Of a DNA stretch of 64,000 nucleotides, positions 1-8,311 are shown in pieces. Source of the DNA: Hyphomonas sp. L-53-1-40 (lineage in GTDB: Bacteria > Pseudomonadota > Alphaproteobacteria > Caulobacterales > Hyphomonadaceae); contig NZ_AWFI01000018.1 in NCBI RefSeq assembly GCF_000682775.1, positions 1 to 64,000 on the forward strand, in the 5' to 3' direction. The translations under genes were made by a program, and so were the position numbers. The stretch's first letter is position 1, and each line of letters begins with the position of its first letter. A model generated the notes under the pieces. That model made no database searches, was not told the origin of the DNA, and saw nothing but the letters and a program-made list of their open reading frames with translations.

Positions 1-561
1 AGCCAGTCGATCCTGTGGGCGATCTGCCTGGCCATGCTGGTCGCGGCCGTGCTGCTGGCGATGGGCAAGGCGTTTCCCAAGGGTGGACTACAGGAACGGG
101 GCTTTGCCGGCATCGCCGAAATGGTGCCCGTGGTGACGATCCTGTTCCTGTCGATTGCGCTGGGCGACAGCCTCCGCGTGCTCGGCACGGGCGCGTTCCT
201 GTCAGGCGTCGCGGCGCAGTTTGTCTCGCCCATCATCGTGCCGGCGGTGCTGTTCGTGGTGGCGGGCGTGACCGCTTTCATGACCGGCACGAGCTGGGGC
301 ACATATGGCATCATGATCCCCATCGCCATGCCGCTCGCCGCCGCGCTGGGCCTGCCGCCTTCGCTGGTGCTGGCGGCGGTGCTGGGCGGCGGCGTGTTTG
401 GCGACCATTGCTCACCCATTTCCGACACGACGATCATCGCCTCCTTGGCGGCGGGCTGTGACCATATTGACCATGTCCGTACCCAGATGCCCTATGCGCT
501 GGTGACGGGCGGGATTGCGGTAATCCTTTATCTGATAGCGGGCGCCGTAACCGGGGGATAA
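1..561 (+). CDS. Na+/H+ antiporter, NhaC family (C-terminal part)
   Basis: This is the C-terminal 186 residues of an inner-membrane cation/proton antiporter; the gene begins before the window. The frame is open from base 1 and stops at 559-561. The segment is strongly hydrophobic. It carries the family-typical stretch TGTSWGTYGIMIP followed by a GGGVFGDHCSPISDTTIIAS-like motif, the Gly/Asp-rich region found in the C-terminal half of NhaC transporters. Such proteins exchange Na+ (or, in subfamilies, malate/lactate) for protons; the ion cannot be told from this part. The family call is secure; the exact substrate is not. Confidence 0.8.
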   Translation, partial: SQSILWAICLAMLVAAVLLAMGKAFPKGGLQERGFAGIAEMVPVVTILFLSIALGDSLRVLGTGAFLSGVAAQFVSPIIVPAVLFVVAGVTAFMTGTSWGTYGIMIPIAMPLAAALGLPPSLVLAAVLGGGVFGDHCSPISDTTIIASLAAGCDHIDHVRTQMPYALVTGGIAVILYLIAGAVTGG

Positions 562-586
562 GGCGCGCCGTTCGGCCCTGAATCTG

Positions 587-652
587 GCCCATAAAGAGCC
601 CATAAACTGTCCATAACTGGTACCGAACCGGCCCAGAACCGGTCCAGAACTT
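587..652. repeat. Six in-phase 11-bp tandem repeats
   Basis: Six consecutive 11-base units start at 587, 598, 609, 620, 631 and 642: GCCCATAAAGA, GCCCATAAACT, GTCCATAACTG, GTACCGAACCG, GCCCAGAACCG, GTCCAGAACTT. All share G-Y/A-C-C-x-x-A-A. The spacing is about one helical turn, so the repeats face one side of the DNA. They lie 25 bases after the antiporter stop, in otherwise non-coding sequence. Function unknown: a protein-binding array or decayed minisatellite is possible. Confidence 0.6.
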
Positions 653-885
653 TGGGCCATGTCCGGGCAATGGGGGAGGGGCGCGCCGCTATCCCCTGCC
701 TTTGGGGGCGAGATCGCCCGGCGCGCCGGGCCTTGCCCCCGGCGCAATCCGATGGGGGCGCGCCCGTGGCAGTCTGCCCGGCATGAGTGATGCGCCGCCG
801 ACCCCCGCCAAACGCCAACGCCGCACCACGGCGAGCCTGACCGCCCTGCGCCATCTGGCCCGCGAGGCCGCCGAGGCGGGAGCCG

Positions 886-1677
886 ATGCGGGAGATCGCC
901 CGCCGGCTGGACCTGCCCTGGTCAACGCTGACCAAATGGGCGCGCGAAGATGGCTTTCGCCACAAGGACATTGCCGCCCGTCAGGCCGCCGCCGCCAAGG
1001 CGCAGGACGAGGCCGACCATATTCGCCAGCAGGCGGAACTGGCTGCGCGGCGCACGATCTTGCGCGATGAGGAAGACGAGGAAGAGGCTGATGAGCCGTT
1101 CACGCCGCGCAGCCAGACCGATGAGGAAATCACGCTGGCGCGCGCCCGCGTCGGCGCGCTGCTGGAGGCCGGATATATTCCGGAGGCGGAGCAGGACATG
1201 CGCGCGGCCCGCCGCCTGACAAGCCTGCAGAGCTTTGCCGCCCCGGTGCGCGCCGCGACCGAGGCCGCGACCCAGCAGATGCGGCAGGCGCAGATGAATG
1301 CCGCGCTCTACCGCGCCGCGCTACAGGTCTGCGCCTGTTGGGAGGAGGGAGACATGCCGCCGGACCATCTGCCCTGGGTCGTCTCGGCCACATTCCAGAA
1401 ACGGCTGGCCATGGCGCGCGAAGTGGTCCTGGCGGTGGATCCGGACGATGAGGGCAGTGATCAGGAGCTGACGGAACTCCTCCTCCAGCTCGCGGCAATG
1501 GGCTGGTTCCGCAATTTCCACCCGCTGCTGCGCCAGGCAATCACCACGCTGACCCTGCAGGGCCATCACGCCCTCGCCGAAAAGGTCGGCGGCTTCCTCA
1601 AGGCAGAACAAGCCGCCCTCCCGACCCTCATCCAGTGGTGCCACGCGAACGGGTATGGGTATCACGGGGAGGTGTAG
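886..1677 (+). CDS. Uncharacterised protein with N-terminal helix-turn-helix; apparent frameshift at its 5' end
   Basis: The first ~35 residues (MREIARRLDLPWSTLTKWAR...) look like a helix-turn-helix of the kind found in terminase small-subunit/gpP-like and homeodomain-like proteins. The rest is an Ala/Arg/Glu-rich, mostly helical region with an acidic patch (EDEEEADE). No further family was recognised. A second frame begins with ATG at 783 (MSDAPPTPAKRQRRTT...) and reads toward this one. Removing one G from the run at 878-880 would join them as ...REAAEAEPMREIARR..., so the true gene probably starts at 783 and is broken here by a one-base insertion or a sequence error. If the frameshift is real, expression would need the internal ATG at 886. 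Confidence 0.6.
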   Translation: MREIARRLDLPWSTLTKWAREDGFRHKDIAARQAAAAKAQDEADHIRQQAELAARRTILRDEEDEEEADEPFTPRSQTDEEITLARARVGALLEAGYIPEAEQDMRAARRLTSLQSFAAPVRAATEAATQQMRQAQMNAALYRAALQVCACWEEGDMPPDHLPWVVSATFQKRLAMAREVVLAVDPDDEGSDQELTELLLQLAAMGWFRNFHPLLRQAITTLTLQGHHALAEKVGGFLKAEQAALPTLIQWCHANGYGYHGEV

Positions 1678-1759
1678 CGATCAGAAATCGCACCGCGATT
1701 TCCGCGTAGGCTGCCCAAGCGCAAGCGCCGGGCTTCTGCTTCCCGCACGCGATTACGTC

Positions 1760-1886
1760 GTCACCCCCGATGGCAAAGCCATCTGGGGGCCCATCTCCCG
1801 CAGGCGCCTCATGCGTATATCTTTCCATGATGCTCCCGCCACCCCGTTCAGAGATGGGTCCCCAGACGCTTCGCGTCGGGGATGAC
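1760..1886. repeat. Pair of inverted intergenic hairpin repeats
   Basis: Two copies of a 36-38 bp element lie in opposite orientation at 1760-1797 and 1851-1886. Each reads GTCAyCCCCGA, then a short hairpin loop, then TCTGGGG and xCCCATCTC. The stems (CCCCCGATGGC/GCCATCTGGGGG and CCCCGACGC/GCGTCTGGGG) show compensatory differences between copies: the loop-proximal bases differ but still pair. This is typical of REP-like palindromic repeats scattered through alphaproteobacterial intergenic regions. Confidence 0.6.
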
Positions 1887-1978
1887 GCCAGGAGGGAAGC
1901 ACGCACCTCTGTCCCCACACACCGTACCCCCGGCGGACGTCGTGGCCTCCGCGGGAACCACGTGGAGCCTGCGCCCGT

Positions 1979-2141
1979 GCTTCGACTTCGCTCAGCATGA
2001 GCGCGTCGCAGGGGCCGCAAGAGGCGGACTCATCCAGAGCGGGGCTGCCCCGATGAAAGCCGGGGTCGAAGGATGAATGAGTGGCAGGCGGGCGGCCCGG
2101 CTGGGTCCCGGATAAGCGCGGCGCGCTTTCCGGGATGACAA
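1979..2141. repeat. Further REP-like intergenic elements
   Basis: A TTCGACTTCGCTCAGCATGAG-type element at about 1979-2002 is followed by a hairpin at 2106-2135 (TCCCGGATAAGCGC pairing with GCGCTTTCCGGGA) ending in GGGATGACA. The 1678-2271 stretch holds no convincing gene and is built largely of such repeats. It marks the boundary between G+C-rich DNA and the A+T-rich pair of genes that follows. Confidence 0.45.
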
Positions 2142-2271
2142 GAAGAGAAGGTAGGGCGCGTCATGACCCGCCAAGCGGCAAGTAAAAATTGCGAGCGTCT
2201 TTACCCCTAGTGAAGGAATATGTTCTGACAACCTCTAGAAAAAGAAAGAGGCAAGTGCTCTTATTGGTTGA

Positions 2272-3462
2272 ATGGATTCGGTGGATATTATGACAGAGAA
2301 TAGATTAGACGGTCCGATTGATTGGATGGAGCAAGGCGAGGATGACGAGGCTCTCTCCGTTACACAATTCGACATTACATCATCGCCCAATGACTTCAAT
2401 CTGATGACTCTAATGAGTTTTATGGACACTGGAGCCATAGTGATTCCTCACTATCAGCGAAATTATACTTGGGATAAAAAAAGAGCGTCAAAACTGGTCG
2501 AATCTTTGATTATCGGTCTGCCGGTCCCTCAACTCTTTTTCTACGAGGAATCTAGAAACAAATTTGCCGTATTAGATGGCCAACAGCGCCTGATGTCGAT
2601 CTACTTTTTTTGGAAAGGCAGATTTCCGAAAACTGACAAGCGAGGTGAACTCAGGGAAATATTCTCCGACAACAATTTTTTTCCGCCCGAAGTGTTGGCA
2701 GACAATCAATATTTTAGCGAATTTTCTTTGTACCTTCCTGCCTCTACTGAAGAGAGGCAGAGCCCTTTTCATCAGTTAAAGTACGAAACGCTTGATGAGC
2801 ACAAGTCTACTTTAGAGCTTCGAACAATTCGGTCAGTAATCATCAAGCAGAATGATCCAAACCCAGAGGAAGATGGGCAGTCCGCTGTCTATGAAATTTT
2901 TGATCGATTGAATACGGGAGGCATGAACCTCAAACCGCAAGAAATAAGATCGAACATATATTTTTCTGATTTCTACAACTCAATAAATAAGCTGAATAAG
3001 AATGCAGAGTGGCGAAAACTAATAGGACGACCAAACATAGACACCAATCTGCGCGACGTTGAGCTCCTGTTGCGTCTATTTGCGATGCTTACATTTTCGG
3101 ACAAGTATAGTCCATCTATGACAAGATTTTTAAATCGTTTTTCGGCCGTAGCGAAAAAACAATTCACTCAAGTCGAAATTGAGTTGTGTGAAGGCATCTT
3201 TGAAAAGTTTCTTGAGTATTGCTCAAAGGACTTTTCTGCCTTTTCTCCGGGTGGAAGATTCTCGATAGGCACAACTGAATCAGTATTTCGTGCCGCTGCG
3301 CGAGAAGCATGGGCCGTGAAGAATCCGTCGCTGGTAAAGAATTTTTCTCCGGCAGAAGTACGCGAGATTGCTGAGAAGATTAGAGATTGGTTGAGAGTGG
3401 GGAGTTCGAAGTCTGAGAATGTTCAACAGCGGTTGGATTCGGCCAAAGAGATTATCAAGTGA
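2272..3462 (+). CDS. DUF262 (GmrS/ParB-like fold) protein, probable defence component
   Basis: A 396-residue protein with the hallmarks of the DUF262 domain found in GmrSD-type IV restriction enzymes and related systems: IPHYQRNYTWD at 58-68, LDGQQRL at 101-107 and FDRLNTGG at 210-217 followed by KPQEIRS. DUF262 is a ParB/sulfiredoxin-like fold proposed to bind and hydrolyse nucleotides. The C-terminal HNH-like DUF1524 nuclease that completes GmrSD is absent; residues after ~260 are helical and unassigned. The stop overlaps the next gene by four bases (GTGA), so the two are co-translated. An ATG at 2290 preceded by GGTGG is an alternative start with a better ribosome site. The DNA is markedly A+T-richer than its surroundings, which suggests transfer. 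Cytoplasmic; no signal or membrane segment. Confidence 0.8.
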   Translation: MDSVDIMTENRLDGPIDWMEQGEDDEALSVTQFDITSSPNDFNLMTLMSFMDTGAIVIPHYQRNYTWDKKRASKLVESLIIGLPVPQLFFYEESRNKFAVLDGQQRLMSIYFFWKGRFPKTDKRGELREIFSDNNFFPPEVLADNQYFSEFSLYLPASTEERQSPFHQLKYETLDEHKSTLELRTIRSVIIKQNDPNPEEDGQSAVYEIFDRLNTGGMNLKPQEIRSNIYFSDFYNSINKLNKNAEWRKLIGRPNIDTNLRDVELLLRLFAMLTFSDKYSPSMTRFLNRFSAVAKKQFTQVEIELCEGIFEKFLEYCSKDFSAFSPGGRFSIGTTESVFRAAAREAWAVKNPSLVKNFSPAEVREIAEKIRDWLRVGSSKSENVQQRLDSAKEIIK

Positions 3463-3974
3463 CCTTTGTCGATAACGCGAGATACAACCTATCTCTGATT
3501 GTGAGCACACTTGGTGGTACAGATATGTCCGCTTTGAGCATGATCAACGAGGTAGGCGCGAAGTATCTCCTCGTGGCTGCGGCAGGCGATCTAGAGCAGC
3601 GAACCATAGGAGCGATTGAACATTTGTTCGAGCAGCAGCAAACACCGGAACACTTGAGAAATTTTGTAAAAAAAAAGGCTCTCGAACGACAGTTCCATAC
3701 TATGTTCGATTGGAAATCTAAATCAGCGACATCGTTTTTTAGCCTCTTTGGGCCAGCGGTGAAAACTAAAATGGCCGCATTCTGCAAAGAAGATCCCCAT
3801 AAAGAGGACCTCTCCGCGTTTCTGAGTATCGTCGCTGAGCGAAACACAATGGTTCATCAGGGGCTAGCTGAATACTCTCTCCACTATACACTGGATGAAG
3901 TATATGAGTTGTACCGCCGATCATTAGGATTCGTGAATCTTATAAAAATTGGATTGGTGAACCCGGACAACTAA
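3459..3974 (+). CDS. HEPN-domain protein, candidate RNase partner of the DUF262 protein
   Basis: A 171-residue, mostly helical protein starting at a GTG that overlaps the stop of the DUF262 gene. Residues 128-133 read RNTMVH, the R-x4-H signature of HEPN domains, set in a helix (SIVAERNTMVHQGLAEY) typical of the MAE_28990/RiboL-PSP-like HEPN groups. HEPN proteins of defence, toxin and abortive-infection systems are commonly metal-independent RNases that use this Arg and His. The coupling suggests DUF262 is the sensor/NTPase and HEPN the effector; that is inference. A+T content is high (only 20 G/C in bases 3661-3720). No activity is proven and the exact HEPN subfamily is uncertain. Confidence 0.7.
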   Translation: MTFVDNARYNLSLIVSTLGGTDMSALSMINEVGAKYLLVAAAGDLEQRTIGAIEHLFEQQQTPEHLRNFVKKKALERQFHTMFDWKSKSATSFFSLFGPAVKTKMAAFCKEDPHKEDLSAFLSIVAERNTMVHQGLAEYSLHYTLDEVYELYRRSLGFVNLIKIGLVNPDN

Positions 3975-4012
3975 GAGAAATACGGTTTGTTTCGAAGCCC
4001 GTACTATTAAAA

Positions 4013-6208
4013 TCAAAGCCCCAATTCCTCTTCCCTCAGCCGCTTAACCTCGTCCCGCAACCGCGCAGCTTCTTCGAACTCCAGGTTCGCGGCGGCTTCG
4101 CGCATTTGTTTTTCCAGGTCCGCGAGGACGGCTTTGAAATTGTGCCCGGTTTCGCCGGCAAGTGGCAAGGCTTTTGTTTCGGTGACGCCGCGGGTCTTGC
4201 CCTTGTCCTTGCCGCGGCCGCGGGCTTTCGGGGCGCTGCCGGGCTTTTCGCCGAGTTCGCCGAGAATGTCGGCCACGGCGCGCTTGATCGTGGTCGGCGT
4301 GATGCCGTGTTCGGTATTATAGGCGACCTGTTTCTCGCGGCGGCGGCTGGTCTCTTCCATGGCGCGTTCCATCGAGCCGGTGATCCGGTCGGCATAGAGC
4401 ACGACGCGGGCGTCGGCGTTGCGCGCGGCGCGGCCGATGGTCTGGACCAGACTCGTCTCTGAACGGAGGAAGCCCTCCTTGTCCGCATCAAGGATGCCAA
4501 CAAAACCGCATTCGGGAATGTCGAGCCCCTCGCGGAGCAGGTTGATGCCGACCAGCACGTCGAACACGCCGAGGCGCAGGTCACGGATGATCTCGATCCG
4601 CTCGATCGTGTCGATGTCGGAATGCATGTAGCGCACGCGCACGCCGTTTTCGTTGAGGAAGTCGGTCAGGTCTTCCGCCATCTTCTTGGTCAGGGTGGTG
4701 ATCAGGCTGCGATAGCCCTTGGCGGCGACGTCCTTGACCTCGGCCATGACATCATCAACCTGGTTGGCGCCATCTTTCGAGACGGGGCGGACCTCGACCG
4801 GCGGGTCGATCAGGCCGGTGGGGCGGATGACCTGTTCGGTGAACACACCGCCGGTGCGGTCCAGTTCCCACTTGCCGGGCGTGGCCGAGACGTGGACGGT
4901 TTGCGGGCGCATGGCGTCCCATTCCTCGAATTTGAGGGGGCGGTTGTCCATGCAGGAGGGGAGGCGGAAGCCGTATTCGGCCAGCGTGGTCTTGCGGCTG
5001 AAGTCGCCTTTGTACATGGCGCCGATCTGGGGCACGGTCTGGTGGCTTTCATCGGTGAAGACGAGGGCATTGTCGGGCAGGTATTCAAACATGGTCGGCG
5101 GCGGGTCGCCGGGCTTGCGGCCGGTGAGGTAGCGGGAATAATTCTCGATGCCGTTGCAGGAGCCGGTGGCGGCGAGCATTTCGAGATCGTACTGGGTGCG
5201 CTGCTGGATGCGCTGGGCCTCGAGCAGTTTCCCATTGGCCTCGAAATGGGCAATCGTGGTCTTCAGCTCCGCCTTGATCTTGCCGATGGCCTGGTTGAGC
5301 GTCGGGCGGGGCGTCACATAGTGGCTGTTCGCATAGATCTTGATCGCGGGCAGCTTCTGCATGGTGCGGCCGGTGAGCGGGTCGAACTCGGTGATGCTCT
5401 CCAACTCGTCGCCGAAGAAGGAGAGCTTCCAGGCGCGGTCTTCGAAGTGGGCCGGGAAGATGTCGACCACGTCGCCCTTCACACGGAACGTGCCGCGGGT
5501 GAAGGCCATGTCATTGCGGGTATACTGGTTGGCGACGAGCTGTTCGGCGACGCGGCGCGGGTCGATGCGCTGGCCCTCTTCGAGCTTGAACGTCATCGAC
5601 GTGTAGGTCTCGACCGAGCCGATGCCGTAGATGCACGAGACTGACGCCACGATGATCACGTCATCGCGCTCGAGGATGGCGCGGGTGGCCGAGTGGCGCA
5701 TCCGGTCAATGGCCTCATTGATGGAGGATTCCTTCTCGATATAGAGATCGGCGCGCGGCACATAGGCTTCGGGCTGGTAGTAATCGTAATAGGACACGAA
5801 ATACTCCACCGAATTCTCGGGGAAGAAGGATTTGAACTCGCCATAGAGTTGTGCGGCGAGCGTCTTGTTGGGGGCGAGGATCAGGGCCGGGCGCTGGGTC
5901 GCCTCGATGATCTTGGCCATGGTGAAGGTCTTGCCGGTGCCGGTCGCGCCGAGCAGGACCTGGTCGCGCTCGCCCGCGCCGATGCCTTCGACGAGTTCGG
6001 GGATCGCGGTGCGCTGGTCGCCCGCAGGCTCATATTCGGAATGGACCTTGAACCGCTTGCCGCCCTCCAGCTTGACCCAGTCGCGGTCAGGCCGGTGGGG
6101 CGTCCAGTTGTCGGACGGCAGGGCGCCGGCGGCATCGCGCGCGAAGCCATCAAGCGAGAACACGCTGGGCGCTTCGGAAACGCCCTTGGAAGGAGGAGGA
6201 GGAGCCAT
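4013..6208 (-). CDS. uvrB: UvrABC excision nuclease subunit B
   Basis: UvrB is the damage-verification helicase of nucleotide excision repair; it receives DNA from UvrA and loads UvrC. Seen in sequence: Walker A GATGTGKT near the N-terminus, the beta-hairpin region YYDYYQPEAYVP that clamps damaged DNA, helicase motifs (DESH, GRAARN), and a C-terminal UVR domain (LEFEEAARLRDEVKRLR) for UvrC contact. The frame is open upstream to an ATG at 6295. I place the start at 6208 (MAPPPPSK...) because a LexA-type box sits at 6248-6262, where a promoter should be, and homology begins after residue ~45 of the longer form. The protein is then 731 residues, near the family norm. SOS regulation is expected. 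Confidence 0.95.
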   Translation of the reverse strand: MAPPPPSKGVSEAPSVFSLDGFARDAAGALPSDNWTPHRPDRDWVKLEGGKRFKVHSEYEPAGDQRTAIPELVEGIGAGERDQVLLGATGTGKTFTMAKIIEATQRPALILAPNKTLAAQLYGEFKSFFPENSVEYFVSYYDYYQPEAYVPRADLYIEKESSINEAIDRMRHSATRAILERDDVIIVASVSCIYGIGSVETYTSMTFKLEEGQRIDPRRVAEQLVANQYTRNDMAFTRGTFRVKGDVVDIFPAHFEDRAWKLSFFGDELESITEFDPLTGRTMQKLPAIKIYANSHYVTPRPTLNQAIGKIKAELKTTIAHFEANGKLLEAQRIQQRTQYDLEMLAATGSCNGIENYSRYLTGRKPGDPPPTMFEYLPDNALVFTDESHQTVPQIGAMYKGDFSRKTTLAEYGFRLPSCMDNRPLKFEEWDAMRPQTVHVSATPGKWELDRTGGVFTEQVIRPTGLIDPPVEVRPVSKDGANQVDDVMAEVKDVAAKGYRSLITTLTKKMAEDLTDFLNENGVRVRYMHSDIDTIERIEIIRDLRLGVFDVLVGINLLREGLDIPECGFVGILDADKEGFLRSETSLVQTIGRAARNADARVVLYADRITGSMERAMEETSRRREKQVAYNTEHGITPTTIKRAVADILGELGEKPGSAPKARGRGKDKGKTRGVTETKALPLAGETGHNFKAVLADLEKQMREAAANLEFEEAARLRDEVKRLREEELGL

Positions 6209-6247
6209 GCCCCCGATATGGGGCGCGGGCAGGGAGGTGTCTAGGGT

Positions 6248-6262
6248 GTTCTTGTTGTGTTC
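6248..6262 (-). promoter_or_regulatory. LexA (SOS) box of uvrB
   Basis: The plus strand reads GTTCTTGTTGTGTTC, an exact GTTC-N7-GTTC, the alphaproteobacterial LexA operator. It is 40 bases upstream of the ATG at 6208. It would lie inside the coding region if the ATG at 6295 were used, so it helps decide the start. Confidence 0.7.
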
Positions 6263-6382
6263 GGTGTGGTGGCAGGCCACTCCATAAATCGCCAAACACT
6301 CCTATCCACCGAAGGTTGGGAATCTAGGTTGCCTTCAAAGTTAACTAATGGTTAGCATCTCATACTGGGGGGAGATGAGGCG

Positions 6383-8284
6383 ATGAATTACACATTCTCG
6401 GAAAATGGAGTGGTTGTTGAGCAACTAACCGATCAGGGAATGCATCTGGAATTCGGCAACAGGGATTTAGAACGCTCTGTTGTTTGTTTATTGGGAATAG
6501 TTGGTACTTTAGGAGTAGTCCTGTTCCTGCAGTCGGCAATCACCGATCCAGGCGCTCGGCGATTTGCGATTGTATTGGCACTTGCTGTTGCGGTTCCTTG
6601 TCTGATTGCTTGTTTTGCTTGCTATCGATCATCTGCCATTCGAAACGCCCGAATGCCATCCAAGAGCAACGAACGGTTGCCTCATAACCATGTGGGCGGA
6701 GTGGGTGCTGCGGTTATATTCTTGTTGGCAGGCTTTGTCTTCGTTTCAGCCTATGCAGGGCAAAAGCTGAATGGGGCGATTGTGATTCCAGAGTGGATGG
6801 GAATTGCTGTTGTTGTTGCATTCGCGACTGTGTTTGCGTGGGTGTTTTTGTTTTCTCGAGTACTAGAGCTGGGCGGTGTCCGCGGCGTACGCAGACTGAT
6901 GGAGCGGGCTGCTGCGCCTCTTGTGCCCTTCGGCTATTTTTTTAGCGCAATCGATAGCTGGTTAGTTTTCGTTGTGGCGCCTGCAGTTGGGGCGACGTTG
7001 AGAGGAGATATTGTACGGTACACAGTGTTTTTTACGCATATTGTAGTTGGCTGTATTTTTGCTTGGCATGCGACCGCTCCACTGGGTTTGATCGGGGCAA
7101 TGTGGGCTTTCATTGCGGTAATATCCGTAGCCCGCCGCTGGTCTTGGATTGAAACGGACAGGAACCGCCTGATTCAAGATCCCGATATGAAGACCAATTT
7201 GCTTCGTATTGGACTTCATGATGACCTCCGCGATGAGGCTGTTTCGGGACTACTTTTGTTGGTGCTGATACTTCCTATAGCAATGCGCCAGTTCCAACTT
7301 TTTGATTTTGGGTATCCGGTTTTTCAAGTCGAGACGGGAGCTATAGACAGACTGGATGCTTGGGTAGGATTTTTTGGAGTCGAGTTGCTTAAAGCGCTAC
7401 CGTTTCTTGATTGGGCCGACATTTATAGCGCAGAGGCGGAAACAAGAATCCACACGAGCGCCCCACTATCAATGCACGTGTTGCTGGTGGCGCGGGCAAT
7501 TATTGATCTTGTGTTCATTGGTGCGATCCTGCAGGCGTTGGCAATCTCTGTTTCGCTTTCCAAGAATCGCCGCGATTTCTTGGAAAGGCGGGCAGGTGTG
7601 GATGCACTCGACCCAAGGATAGAGGCTCGTGAACTCGCTCGGCTGTCTTTTAGGAAAAATGGTGAATGGCGTTTTAGAGAAGAAATACAGCAGTACACTC
7701 ACTACAGTCCTAGTCGCCTTATTCGCCTTAAGGTAAAAGCGAAAAAAGGGTCCCGACTTCAAGTCGCCGTTGCTGAAATTATAAGACGTTCAGGGCTCGA
7801 CATAACTCCGCCTGCCGAGTTGCTGCCCCAAGTAACCGCGTCGAAAAGGATCGACCCAGCTGAAGTTCGTGCGGTTTTGGATGAAATAGATGAGTTGAGA
7901 CAGTACGATCTAGACTACCTCGCCATCGCACGACGCCAACTGAATTGGAAAAGCGGTGTGGAGGCTGAGAGAAAAAGATTAGTCCAGATGATCGTTTCAA
8001 AAGTTGACGTCAGTCCTCAGCGGGAGAGAGAGCTTGCTGAAGTGTTGGTTGGAAAGGACGCTGATAGCCTCGCGAATATTCGCGTCCTCGTGGTGCAGTC
8101 TCTAGCGAGAAATGCTCAAGCAAATCCACAGAACTTGAGGCCGCTTTCTCACGCCTTCCATTACGATCGCGCCAAGGTCGTTCGAAATACTGTCGCAGCG
8201 CAAATGAGAGCGCGTAAACTAAGACCAGTGAGTGAGAACGAGCTCACCATGTTGGAAATTGGTCGTAGAGTGGCTTCCGTTTAA
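6383..8284 (+). CDS. Uncharacterised polytopic membrane protein with large cytoplasmic C-terminal region
   Basis: A 633-residue protein of no family I recognise. About nine hydrophobic segments are visible (near 33-52, 61-80, 106-125, 137-160, 182-206, 212-230, 233-250, 288-302 and 365-390). A hydrophilic, charged, probably helical C-terminal region of ~240 residues follows; its last part (DSLANIRVLVVQSLAR...) resembles HEAT-like helices. A ribosome site (GGGGGGAGATGAGG) precedes the ATG at 6383. Codon usage and base composition are A+T-richer than uvrB or the downstream genes, similar to the DUF262-HEPN pair on the other side of uvrB, so it may also be acquired. It stands alone with no partner gene. 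Confidence 0.7.
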   Translation: MNYTFSENGVVVEQLTDQGMHLEFGNRDLERSVVCLLGIVGTLGVVLFLQSAITDPGARRFAIVLALAVAVPCLIACFACYRSSAIRNARMPSKSNERLPHNHVGGVGAAVIFLLAGFVFVSAYAGQKLNGAIVIPEWMGIAVVVAFATVFAWVFLFSRVLELGGVRGVRRLMERAAAPLVPFGYFFSAIDSWLVFVVAPAVGATLRGDIVRYTVFFTHIVVGCIFAWHATAPLGLIGAMWAFIAVISVARRWSWIETDRNRLIQDPDMKTNLLRIGLHDDLRDEAVSGLLLLVLILPIAMRQFQLFDFGYPVFQVETGAIDRLDAWVGFFGVELLKALPFLDWADIYSAEAETRIHTSAPLSMHVLLVARAIIDLVFIGAILQALAISVSLSKNRRDFLERRAGVDALDPRIEARELARLSFRKNGEWRFREEIQQYTHYSPSRLIRLKVKAKKGSRLQVAVAEIIRRSGLDITPPAELLPQVTASKRIDPAEVRAVLDEIDELRQYDLDYLAIARRQLNWKSGVEAERKRLVQMIVSKVDVSPQRERELAEVLVGKDADSLANIRVLVVQSLARNAQANPQNLRPLSHAFHYDRAKVVRNTVAAQMRARKLRPVSENELTMLEIGRRVASV

Positions 8285-8311
8285 GTAGCTATTGAGAAAA
8301 AGAAGCTGACA

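Noticed and set aside
4622-5644. 340-codon plus-strand open frame inside uvrB
   Set aside because: A shadow of uvrB; amino-acid composition is unlike a real protein.
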